A stretch of 7,342 nt of DNA from Azoarcus sp. GTDB taxonomy: Bacteria; Pseudomonadota; Gammaproteobacteria; Burkholderiales; Rhodocyclaceae. The stretch lies in assembly GCA_031268685.1 (NCBI GenBank), contig JAIRWW010000219.1, positions 1-7,342 on the forward strand. Reading direction: 5' to 3'. The position numbers and the translations under genes were made by a program. The first letter of the stretch is position 1; each line of letters begins with the position of its first letter. The notes under the pieces were generated by a model. That model was not told the DNA's origin. It made no database searches and saw only the letters and a list, made by a program, of their open reading frames with translations. Shown piece after piece: positions 1-7,342 of this stretch.

Positions 1-62
1 AATCCGGCAAACAGGGGAAAAGTCTTCAACGCGGTGGTCGAAACTAGGGCAGGCCGATTCAT
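1..62 (-). CDS. Partial N-terminus of a probable Crp/Fnr-type (cyclic-nucleotide-binding-domain) protein
   Basis: Only the first 20 complete codons lie in the window; the rest runs off the left edge. Reading the minus strand from an ATG at 62 gives MNRPALVSTTALKTFPLFAG. An in-frame TAG lies five codons upstream, so this is the first ATG of the frame. The segment LKTFPLFAG resembles the helix that opens the cNMP-binding domain of Crp/Fnr regulators (typically 'LxxxPLFxxLs'). That is the only basis for the family call. No convincing Shine-Dalgarno sequence precedes the ATG. It is divergent from trxB. It could instead be another cNMP-domain protein, or not a gene at all. The competing plus-strand open frame from 1 to 213 encodes nothing recognisable and uses rare AGG and GGA codons. 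Confidence 0.35.
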   Translation of the reverse strand, partial: MNRPALVSTTALKTFPLFAG

Positions 63-1390
<1,328 letters not shown>

Positions 1391-1516
1391 AAAACCCCAT
1401 GTCCCCCTGCGCCGCGCGGCTATAGCGCGCCCTTCCTCCTTGGCGCGCGCGCAAGACGATAACCCGTTCATTCAGAAGCGCTGCACCGCCATGTCAGGAA
1501 AGCTCTGAAAAACCTG

Positions 1517-1560
1517 TTTGCCCTGAGCTTGCGAAGGGTATTCCCGGTGAAATCCAGGGC
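1517..1560. repeat. Degenerate copy of a dispersed REP-like repeat
   Basis: The core GCCCTGAGCTTG-CGAAGG is the widespread bacterial intergenic motif that, when translated, reads as RPELVEG; here it lacks one T. Aligned by eye with 2865-2909, about 35 of 45 positions match over the whole element, including the trailing ATTCCC...TG.AATC..GGGC. The shared extent shows both belong to one repeat family. It lies downstream of both convergent genes, as expected for REP-type elements. Confidence 0.6.
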
Positions 1561-1581
1561 ATCTACCCCAGGGCATCTACC
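1554..1581. repeat. Perfect tandem duplication of a 14-base unit
   Basis: CCAGGGCATCTACC occurs twice head to tail with no spacer (1554-1567 and 1568-1581). The first unit overlaps the end of the degenerate REP-like copy. It is a simple slippage or short duplication product in non-coding DNA, and no function is evident. Confidence 0.85.
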
Positions 1582-1605
1582 GTCTCAACCCGAACAAGAC
1601 AGGGA

Positions 1606-1866
1606 TCATTCAGAGTTCCCCTGATCTTTGCCGCCCATCCCTGCTTCAAGCGTCGCCACGCGGGCTTCAAGCAAGGCCAACCGCTCGCACGCTCTCGCCA
1701 GTAGCTCGCGCTGCACCTCGAATTCCTCGCGGGAAACGAGATCCAGCCTGGAAAAAGCGCCTGCGGCAAGCGCCCTGAGATTCTTTTCGATGTCTCGGAT
1801 AGGCGTGCCAGCAGCCAATTCGGAAAGCCTTGCCCCGATTTCATCGACAAATCGCGGGGTAGTCAT
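1606..1866 (-). CDS. ubiK: Ubiquinone biosynthesis accessory factor UbiK (BMFP domain)
   Basis: This is an 86-residue protein of the UbiK/YqiC family. In Enterobacteria the family binds UbiJ and membrane lipid and supports aerobic ubiquinone synthesis by the soluble Ubi complex. It has the family's layout: an N-terminal helix (PRFVDEIGARLSEL), the segment DIEKNLRALAAGAFSRLDLVSREEFEVQRELLAR at about 25-58, and a C-terminal heptad-like coiled coil (LALLEARVATLE, about 63-74). The ATG at 1866 is preceded by AGGAATAGAAGCG, a reasonable Shine-Dalgarno sequence. A longer overlapping minus-strand frame (1563-1850) is out of frame and looks unlike any protein. The gene is divergent from the porin-glnK-amtB unit. 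I see no nitrogen-related reason for that pairing. Confidence 0.9.
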   Translation of the reverse strand: MTTPRFVDEIGARLSELAAGTPIRDIEKNLRALAAGAFSRLDLVSREEFEVQRELLARACERLALLEARVATLEAGMGGKDQGNSE

Positions 1867-1926
1867 CGCTTCTATTCCTCATAAAGCCAAGGCGGGAAGT
1901 CTAACACCGCAAACCCTATGCACAAC

Positions 1927-1967
1927 ATACGTCCTTTACGCACCATAACAGTGCGTAAAGGACGTAT
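1927..1967. promoter_or_regulatory. 17-bp perfect inverted repeat containing an NtrC-type binding site
   Basis: The arms at 1927-1943 and 1951-1967 are exact reverse complements (ATACGTCCTTTACGCAC and its complement) around a 7-base loop, CATAACA. The centre reads GCAC-N7-GTGC, the spacing of the NtrC consensus GCACCA-N3-TGGTGC, and matches 10 of its 12 defined bases. Its centre is about 120 bases upstream of the predicted sigma-54 transcription start, a usual enhancer distance. There is no T-run, and the site lies upstream of both flanking genes, so a terminator role is unlikely. The symmetry extends well beyond the NtrC footprint core, which is unusual. An overlapping half-site TGCAC begins at 1919. 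Confidence 0.7.
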
Positions 1968-1984
1968 CAAACGCCATATCCCTA

Positions 1985-2001
1985 TGCAACGAAACAGGGC
2001 A
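1985..2001. promoter_or_regulatory. Possible second, weaker NtrC site
   Basis: TGCAACGAAACAGGGCA retains the outer TGCA/GCA symmetry of the 17-base NtrC consensus but misses several inner bases. It is centred 46 bases downstream of the stronger palindrome and about 74 upstream of the predicted start. Paired sites are common at NtrC enhancers, but on its own this match is weak. Confidence 0.3.
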
Positions 2002-2040
2002 AAAATCAAAACATATTGATTAACAAGACTTTTTATCACT

Positions 2041-2056
2041 TGGCACAATATATGCG
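2041..2056 (+). promoter_or_regulatory. Sigma-54 (-24/-12) promoter of the porin-glnK-amtB unit
   Basis: TGGCACAATATATGCG has the invariant GG (2042-2043) and GC (2054-2055) separated by 10 bases, as required for RpoN holoenzyme, and a full TGGCAC -24 element. Transcription should begin near 2066-2067. That lies upstream of the chosen porin start (2122) and downstream of an alternative ATG at 2056, which argues against the longer reading frame. Together with the upstream NtrC-type palindrome it predicts induction under nitrogen limitation. Confidence 0.8.
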
Positions 2057-2108
2057 TGATGTGCGCAGCGTTCAGCCTCAATTTTCACGCCAGCAAGCCG
2101 CAAACCTC

Positions 2109-2115
2109 AGGGAGA
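2109..2115 (+). promoter_or_regulatory. Ribosome-binding site that fixes the porin start
   Basis: AGGGAGA ends 6 bases before the ATG at 2122, at ideal spacing. The in-frame ATGs at 2056 and 2059 have no such site and lie before the predicted transcription start. The protein starting at 2122 opens directly with a signal peptide. Confidence 0.8.
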
Positions 2116-2121
2116 TCACTC

Positions 2122-3337
<1,216 letters not shown>

Positions 3338-3354
3338 GACACGGAGAAAACAAG

Positions 3355-4731
3355 ATGAAAAAATTCTTTATAGCGGCACTGGCCTCGCTCGCACTGCTTA
3401 TACCGGGCGTCTCATTCGCGCAGGATGCAACAACGTCAAGCGCCGAACCAGCAACAGCGCTGGAAACCGTAGCGGCAGAAACGCAGTCCGCCGCGGACGC
3501 ACCAAGTCTGGACACAGGCGACACCGCCTGGATGCTTACTTCCACAATGCTGGTCATTTTGATGATCATCCCCGGCCTTGCCTTGTTCTACGGCGGACTG
3601 GCCCGCAGCAAAAACATGCTTTCGGTGCTTATGCATGTGTTCGTCATTTTCTGCCTGACGACGACCCTGTGGTTCGCCTACGGCTACACACTGGTGTTTT
3701 CCAACCCTGAAAGCGGTGCAGGAGCAATCCTGGGCAACCTGGACAAGCTCTTTCTGGCAGGCATCACCACTGACAGCCTGCAAGGCTCCATACCGGAGTA
3801 TGTCTGGGTCGCCTTCCAGGCCACGTTCGCCGCCATCACTACTGCGCTGATCGTCGGCTCCTTCGCCGAGCGCATCCGCTTCTCCGCTGTCGTCATATTC
3901 GCCATCATTTGGTACACCTTTAGCTATGTCCCCATAGCACACATCGTCTGGGGGGGCGGCTTCCTGGCCGCGGACAAGGCGCTCGACTTTGCGGGCGGTA
4001 CAGTAGTGCACATCAACGCGGGGATCGCCGGCCTGGTTGGCGCTTTCCTGCTCGGCAAGCGGGTAGGTTTCGGGCGCGAAGCCTTTACTCCGCACTCGCT
4101 CACCCTGACCATGGTCGGCGCATCCCTGCTATGGGTAGGCTGGTTCGGCTTCAACGCCGGATCGGCGGCAGCCTCCAACGGCCTTGCCGGACTGGCATTC
4201 GTCAACACCATTCTCGCAACTTCCGTAGCGACCTTGTCCTGGCTGGCCGGAGAATCTATCTTTAAGAGCCATCCCTCCAGCCTCGGAGCAGCCTCCGGCG
4301 CAGTAGCAGGTCTCGTAGCCGTCACGCCCGCAGCCGGTTACGTCGGACCGGCGGGCGCGCTGATCATCGGCGCTGCCGCCGGTCTCGCCTGCCTATGGAG
4401 CGTAAACGGCCTGAAGAAACTGATAGGCGCAGACGATGCTTTCGATGTCTTCGGTGTCCACGGCGTGGGCGGCATTCTCGGCGCCATTCTCACAGGCGTG
4501 TTCGCCGCGCCATCGCTGGGCGGGACGGGCGGTGGCATAGAGAATTTTTCCATCGCCGCCCAGTTGCTTGTGCAGACCAAGAGCGTGGTCGTCACCATCG
4601 TATGGTCCGCCATCGTGGCCTTCATCGCCTACAAGCTTGCCGGCGCGTTCGCGGGACTGCGGGTCACGGAAGAACAGGAGCGCGAAGGGCTGGACATCTC
4701 CTCGCACGGCGAAAGCGCGTATCACTACTGA
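3355..4731 (+). CDS. amtB: Ammonium transporter AmtB
   Basis: This 458-residue inner-membrane Amt/Mep/Rh channel would form a trimer and conduct NH4+/NH3. It has a signal peptide (MKKFFIAALASLALLIPGVSFA) and an Ala/Thr/Ser-rich periplasmic spacer (24-54), followed by about 11 hydrophobic segments from about 56 to 436. Numbering runs 51 ahead of E. coli AmtB, and the functional residues fit: Phe158 and Phe266 (periplasmic gate), Trp199 and Ser270 (recruitment site), Asp211 in LDFAGGTVVHI, and the pore twin histidines His219 and His369. The C-terminal tail (GLRVTEEQEREGLDISSHGESAYHY) is the conserved cytoplasmic segment that communicates with GlnK. Its Shine-Dalgarno is CGGAGAA at 3342-3348. 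It is the last gene of the unit and is followed by a terminator. Confidence 0.97.
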   Translation: MKKFFIAALASLALLIPGVSFAQDATTSSAEPATALETVAAETQSAADAPSLDTGDTAWMLTSTMLVILMIIPGLALFYGGLARSKNMLSVLMHVFVIFCLTTTLWFAYGYTLVFSNPESGAGAILGNLDKLFLAGITTDSLQGSIPEYVWVAFQATFAAITTALIVGSFAERIRFSAVVIFAIIWYTFSYVPIAHIVWGGGFLAADKALDFAGGTVVHINAGIAGLVGAFLLGKRVGFGREAFTPHSLTLTMVGASLLWVGWFGFNAGSAAASNGLAGLAFVNTILATSVATLSWLAGESIFKSHPSSLGAASGAVAGLVAVTPAAGYVGPAGALIIGAAAGLACLWSVNGLKKLIGADDAFDVFGVHGVGGILGAILTGVFAAPSLGGTGGGIENFSIAAQLLVQTKSVVVTIVWSAIVAFIAYKLAGAFAGLRVTEEQEREGLDISSHGESAYHY

Positions 4732-4774
4732 CCAGTTGCCAGCCGGGGGTTTTCCACATTAGTGTTGTATGGTT

Positions 4775-4802
4775 CGGCGCTCTCTGGAGCGCCGTATTTT
4801 TT
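4775..4802 (+). terminator. Intrinsic terminator after amtB
   Basis: An 8-bp perfect GC-rich stem (CGGCGCTC at 4775-4782, GAGCGCCG at 4787-4794) with a 4-base loop is followed by TA and a run of six T (4797-4802). It lies 43 bases after the amtB stop and separates the nitrogen unit from ompW. Confidence 0.92.
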
Positions 4803-4816
4803 GTCACGCTTAAAAT

Positions 4817-4830
4817 TTGACCTCGATCAA
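4817..4830. promoter_or_regulatory. FNR-type box upstream of ompW
   Basis: TTGAC-CTCG-ATCAA matches the FNR consensus TTGAT-N4-ATCAA at 9 of 10 positions. Its centre (4823.5) is about 60.5 bases upstream of the start predicted from the TATCAT box at 4872-4877, close to the class I activator position. E. coli ompW is known to respond to oxygen through FNR, so oxygen-dependent control here is plausible. A related Crp/Fnr-family protein (Anr, Dnr type) could use the same box. Confidence 0.65.
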
Positions 4831-4871
4831 GAGTTGCTTAAAGCGCACGTAAACACGCATTACAGTTCGCC

Positions 4872-4877
4872 TATCAT
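4872..4877 (+). promoter_or_regulatory. Candidate -10 box for ompW
   Basis: TATCAT matches TATAAT at five of six bases and lies 60 bases before the ompW ATG, predicting a start near 4884. The hexamer 17 bases upstream (GTAAAC) is a poor -35, which fits a promoter that needs an activator at the FNR-type box. Confidence 0.45.
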
Positions 4878-4936
4878 GTTTTCCGGCGATTCAGCGCCTG
4901 CTTTTAACCAGATTTTCAGACCGGAGGGAACTGTCC

Positions 4937-5677
4937 ATGAGAAAACAAATACTTGCAGCCGCCATTGCTGCACTTGCCGTGTCCGGCGTCGCCGTTGCCC
5001 ACGAGGCTGGCGATGTCATACTTCGTGTTGGCGTCGCGCATGTCGCGCCGGATGTGAACAGCGGCAAGATCAATGTCAGCGGAGTCGGCAAACTAGGTGG
5101 GTCCAAGGCGGATGTAGAATCAAATACCCAACTTGGCTTGACCGGCACATACATCATCGCTCCTCACTTCGGCATCGAAGTATTAGCTGCGACGCCGTTT
5201 ACTCACAGCATCAAAGTCAAAGGCGCTGATGCCGCACTTAGGAAAGTTGCTAACCTCACCGAAGCTCAGTTACCTGATGGCACAGTCAATGGAAAATTTG
5301 GCAAAGCCACTCACCTGCCGCCCACTGTTAGCGCACAGTTCTTCTTCCTCGACCCGAAATCCAAGTTCCAGCCTTACGTCGGTCTCGGTCTGAATTACAC
5401 TTGGTTCTACAATGAAAGCCTTAGTAGCAAGGAAAAGACAGCCGGGTTCAGAGGTCTCGATTTGGATAATTCTTGGGGCTGGGCCGCACAGCTTGGTGCT
5501 GACATTGCGCTCACCGACAGCCTATTCCTGAACGCAGCTGTCTGGAAGATCGACATCAACACGAAAGCAAAAACCAAAAATACTAACCCTGCCTTAGGCA
5601 CAAACAACACACCTGTAAAAGTCGATGTAGAAGTCGACCCATGGGTATATTTCTTCGGCGTCGGCTACAAGTTCTGA
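4937..5677 (+). CDS. ompW: OmpW family outer-membrane protein
   Basis: This 246-residue protein has a Sec signal peptide (MRKQILAAAIAALAVSGVAVA, mature from about His22). The OmpW pattern follows: EAGDVILRVGVAHVAPD at the first strand, LGLTGTYIIAPHFGIEVLAATPFTHSI around 68-94, the LPPTVSAQFFF...FQPYVGLGLNYTWFYNE block, and a terminal DPWVYFFGVGYKF ending in Phe. OmpW proteins are eight-stranded barrels with a hydrophobic channel and are linked to small hydrophobic compounds and to oxygen or redox shifts. GGAGGG at 4923-4928 provides the ribosome-binding site. Hand counting of 5161-5340 gives about 50% GC, against about 63% for a sample of trxB, so its composition differs from its neighbours. 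It is a single-gene unit with its own promoter and terminator. Confidence 0.95.
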   Translation: MRKQILAAAIAALAVSGVAVAHEAGDVILRVGVAHVAPDVNSGKINVSGVGKLGGSKADVESNTQLGLTGTYIIAPHFGIEVLAATPFTHSIKVKGADAALRKVANLTEAQLPDGTVNGKFGKATHLPPTVSAQFFFLDPKSKFQPYVGLGLNYTWFYNESLSSKEKTAGFRGLDLDNSWGWAAQLGADIALTDSLFLNAAVWKIDINTKAKTKNTNPALGTNNTPVKVDVEVDPWVYFFGVGYKF

Positions 5678-5696
5678 CGCAAGTCTCGCTTTTCAC

Positions 5697-5733
5697 AAAA
5701 AAACGGCCCCGCGTTCCGCGAGGCCGTTTTTTT
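5697..5733. terminator. Bidirectional intrinsic terminator between ompW and tRNA-Arg
   Basis: A run of seven A (5697-5703), stem CGGCC (5704-5708), inner stem CGCG-TTC-CGCG (5710-5720), GGCCG (5722-5726) and a run of seven T (5727-5733) form a symmetrical hairpin with U-runs on either strand. It can end ompW on the plus strand and the tRNA transcript on the minus strand. Confidence 0.93.
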
Positions 5734-5768
5734 ATGCTGGCTTTTTATGCCTGTATCGAACAGCAATC

Positions 5769-5843
5769 TGGCCTCCCCGACAGGAATCGAACCTGTATCT
5801 AGCGCTTAGGAGGCGCTCGTTCTATCCATTGAACTACGGAGAG
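5769..5843 (-). tRNA. tRNA-Arg (anticodon CCU)
   Basis: Read on the minus strand from 5843, the gene folds as a full cloverleaf. The acceptor CTCTCCG pairs with CGGGGAG (one G-U), and the D-arm is TAGTTCAATGGATAGAAC. The anticodon stem AGCGC/GCGCT carries the loop CTCCTAA with anticodon CCU, and the T-arm is ACAGG-TTCGATT-CCTGT. The discriminator base is G at 5772, and CCA is encoded (5769-5771), giving 75 bases in all. It reads AGG codons and belongs to the arginine isoacceptors. No second copy of its 3' end is visible in the window, so there is no sign of an integrated element here. It lies downstream of the lipoprotein gene on the same strand and shares a terminator with ompW. Confidence 0.96.
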
Positions 5844-5989
5844 CAAAAGTCTTGACAACCAAGCATGCCACGAGCCATGCAATAGCGTCGCCCCTAAATA
5901 CCAGTGCCAAGTAACAGACAAAGACGTATCGCCAACACGCGAGTTTATCGCTAAAACACTCATCGCGGAAGCATCGTTGCGCCATAAAA

Positions 5990-6340
5990 CTATGGCCGCT
6001 GTTCAGCCCCGCCCTCTGTCTTGACTGTTGCAGGCTTGTCAACTGCGGCTGCCGGGGGAAACTGCGAGGGGACTTCCTTTAGGCTGTGCTCCATCATGTA
6101 ATCGTTCATGGCTTTCCAGCCCGTGAAGATGGCGGCCTTCTGCGCATCGGGGTTGAGTGTGTAGCAGTCCTCCAGCGAGCGGCCCGTCTGGCGGCAGGCG
6201 CTGCCGATAGCCTGGCCTTCCGCTTCGGCCTCGGCGGCATCCTTGACGGGATCAGGGATGTCAAGCAGTTCCGCAAGCCGGTCGCAGGCCGACAGCAACG
6301 GCAACGCGACCGTGAGGACGAGGCAGAGGGTCTTACGCAT
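5990..6340 (-). CDS. Small lipoprotein of unknown function
   Basis: I do not recognise a named family. From the ATG at 6340 the 116-residue product opens with a lipoprotein signal peptide, MRKTLCLVLTVALPLLSAC, lipobox LSAC with Cys19 as the lipidated residue. Asp20 follows, a +2 residue that in E. coli retains lipoproteins in the inner membrane. The mature part has an acidic helix (DPVKDAAEAEAEG, 30-42), two cysteines that could pair (Cys49, Cys59 in SACRQTGRSLEDCY), a compact GWKAMNDYM motif at 74-82, and a Pro/Ala-rich tail. In-frame ATGs at 6385 and 6367 would put extra residues before the signal peptide and are less likely. The Shine-Dalgarno (CGGAA) is weak. It is divergent from the binding-protein gene and 146 bases upstream of the tRNA. 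Confidence 0.75.
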   Translation of the reverse strand: MRKTLCLVLTVALPLLSACDRLAELLDIPDPVKDAAEAEAEGQAIGSACRQTGRSLEDCYTLNPDAQKAAIFTGWKAMNDYMMEHSLKEVPSQFPPAAAVDKPATVKTEGGAEQRP

Positions 6341-6551
6341 GGACAGTTCCGAACAGTCAAGGGACATGACGTTTAACGACAACATCCAGATAAAACTTGA
6401 TCCTTCTCTGGTGGACGGAGTGTATGTTTATAGGCTTGGAGCGAGAAGCGATGTGTCGATGTTTTTTTGCGGCACAGCAGTTGACGCTCATAGGTTGCCG
6501 ATAGTTCATTGGCATGCGTATCACCCAGCAGTTCTTTTTCAGGAATTCCCC

Positions 6552-7342
6552 ATGAATAAGGTAATTTGGAACATACGACGTTACAGCGCCGCTTGCGCTA
6601 TCGGGGCCACAGTGCTGGCCATGTCGGCAACGCCAGCCTTTGCTGCAAAAAAAGCCAAGACCGCAGCGGCCAAGGTCGAACAGACCCCGCAAGTGCAACA
6701 GATCGAAATCTCCCACCAATTGCCGCCGTCGCAGGCCAAGGCACTGCAAGATCTCATTGAGCGGTATAACGCCCAGGATCCGGCGCACCAAGTGACGGTA
6801 GTCGAAACCAACTGGCGCGCGGACAAACTGCCCCATCTGCTGATTCTCGACGGCGCAGACGAAGAAGATTTTTTGGCAAGCAAAAAACCGCGCTACAAAC
6901 CGTTGTTCACACTCATGAAAGAAGCGGGCGTCGGATTGCAGACCGTGCGCCCGCCCGCCATGGTGACGCGCCGTCCAGTCAATGCAAAAGGGCAACTCCT
7001 GGCATTGCCGGTGGGATTGAGCACGCCGGTACTCTACTTTAGCCGCGAAGCCCTGAAACGCGCCAAACTCGATCCTGCCGCCACGTCCGCTTTCGCCACC
7101 TGGTCCGATTTGCAGGGCGTACTGGGCAAACTGGGCGCCAGCGGTTCCAAGTGTCCCCTCGCAATTGCCGAACCGGCGCGGGTGCTGATCGAAAACGTAT
7201 CGGCCTGGAATAATGTGCCGCTACTCAAGGGCAAACAAGCGGCTTTCAATGGCTTGTTCCACGTCAAGTACTTAGCGCTGATGGCAAGCTGGCATCGCGC
7301 TAACCTGCTTCACGTCTACCAAGATCGCGCCGAAGCCGATAA
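6552..7342 (+). CDS. Periplasmic ABC-transporter substrate-binding protein, family 1 (UgpB-like), truncated by the window edge
   Basis: The frame is open from the ATG at 6552 (AGGA at 6540-6543) through the right edge, giving 263 complete codons. A Sec signal peptide (to about residue 31, ...SATPAFA) without a lipobox Cys is followed by a Lys/Ala/Gln-rich spacer. The domain then starts with IEISHQLPPSQAKALQDLIERYNAQDP, the usual opening of family 1 solute-binding proteins. LPVGLSTPVLYFSREALKRAKLDPA, FATWSDLQGVLGKLGASGSKCPLAIAEP and ENVSAWNNVP resemble the hinge and ligand-region segments of UgpB-type (glycerol-3-phosphate or sugar) proteins. The ligand cannot be assigned from the portion present. 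The transporter's membrane and ATPase genes would be expected to the right. Confidence 0.8.
   Translation, partial: MNKVIWNIRRYSAACAIGATVLAMSATPAFAAKKAKTAAAKVEQTPQVQQIEISHQLPPSQAKALQDLIERYNAQDPAHQVTVVETNWRADKLPHLLILDGADEEDFLASKKPRYKPLFTLMKEAGVGLQTVRPPAMVTRRPVNAKGQLLALPVGLSTPVLYFSREALKRAKLDPAATSAFATWSDLQGVLGKLGASGSKCPLAIAEPARVLIENVSAWNNVPLLKGKQAAFNGLFHVKYLALMASWHRANLLHVYQDRAEAD

Larger units (their letters stand above)
1391..1605. other. Non-coding stretch between the convergent trxB and ubiK genes
   Basis: This stretch has no credible gene. It begins with a GC-rich section (about 1410-1455) rich in CGCG runs that can fold, such as GCGC-GGCTATA-GCGC. It then carries a degenerate dispersed-repeat copy and a tandem 14-base duplication, listed separately. 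I do not find a classical stem plus T-run terminator for either gene. The folded GC-rich segment could serve that role. Confidence 0.5.

Noticed and set aside
1927..1967. Reading the 17-bp inverted repeat as a rho-independent terminator
   Set aside because: No T-run follows on either strand, and both adjacent genes are transcribed away from it. Its centre matches the NtrC spacing.
2056..2121. 22-residue N-terminal extension of the porin from the ATG at 2056
   Set aside because: It would begin inside the sigma-54 -12 element, upstream of the predicted transcription start. It lacks a ribosome-binding site and would bury the signal peptide. The ATG at 2122 has an ideal AGGGAGA.
5769..5843. tRNA-Arg(CCU) as the attachment site of an integrated island
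   Set aside because: tRNA genes are common integration targets, but no integrase and no duplicated tRNA 3' end is present on either side within the window.
6338..6350. 13 identical bases (GGAACTGTCCATG) at the starts of the lipoprotein gene and ompW (4927-4939)
   Set aside because: Three of the bases are the start codon and part is Shine-Dalgarno-like. No resemblance extends further upstream, so chance is the simplest explanation.
6357..6995. Long minus-strand open frame opposite the ABC binding protein
   Set aside because: It lies antisense to a well-formed signal peptide and solute-binding domain, and its translation shows no domain or compositional sense.

Overview
The window is ordinary chromosomal DNA from a Gram-negative proteobacterium. 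It is most likely a betaproteobacterium of the Nitrosomonadales / Gallionellaceae-Sulfuricellaceae kind. The evidence is the GC-rich coding sequence, outer-membrane porins (TorF-type and OmpW), a UbiK-type ubiquinone accessory factor, and the gene order ubiK <- | -> TorF-type porin - glnK - amtB, which I recall as common in that group. This taxonomic placement is inference; no rRNA or other marker is present.

Layout. The left edge (1-62, minus) holds the first 20 codons of what looks like a Crp/Fnr-type cyclic-nucleotide-binding-domain protein. A 374-base non-coding stretch with two short palindromes and a TATAAT box separates it from trxB (437-1390, plus), thioredoxin reductase. After trxB comes a non-coding stretch with a degenerate copy of a dispersed repeat and a 14-base tandem duplication. 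It is followed by ubiK on the minus strand (1606-1866).

The centre of the window is a nitrogen-control module. Between ubiK and the porin lies a perfect 17-bp inverted repeat with an NtrC-type core (GCAC-N7-GTGC), a weaker second site, and a well-spaced -24/-12 sigma-54 promoter. These sit upstream of a TorF-family outer-membrane protein (2122-2844), glnK (2999-3337, a 112-residue PII protein with Tyr51) and amtB (3355-4731, an ammonium channel with the twin-His pore). A strong intrinsic terminator follows amtB. The logic is that nitrogen limitation activates NtrC and sigma-54 RNA polymerase. This would produce an outer-membrane porin, the inner-membrane ammonium channel and the PII protein that gates it. 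A REP-like inverted repeat separates the porin cistron from glnK-amtB.

The next unit is ompW (4937-5677), preceded by a near-consensus FNR box and closed by a bidirectional terminator. That terminator is shared with a convergent tRNA-Arg(CCU) gene with encoded CCA. Upstream of the tRNA on the same strand is a small lipoprotein of unknown function (5990-6340, minus). Divergent from it is the start of a periplasmic ABC-transporter sugar/glycerol-phosphate-type binding protein (6552 to the right edge).

I see no mobile element, CRISPR array, toxin-antitoxin or defence gene. I do not see an undescribed system. The most interesting parts are the regulatory DNA of the porin-glnK-amtB unit and the unexplained role of the porin within it.
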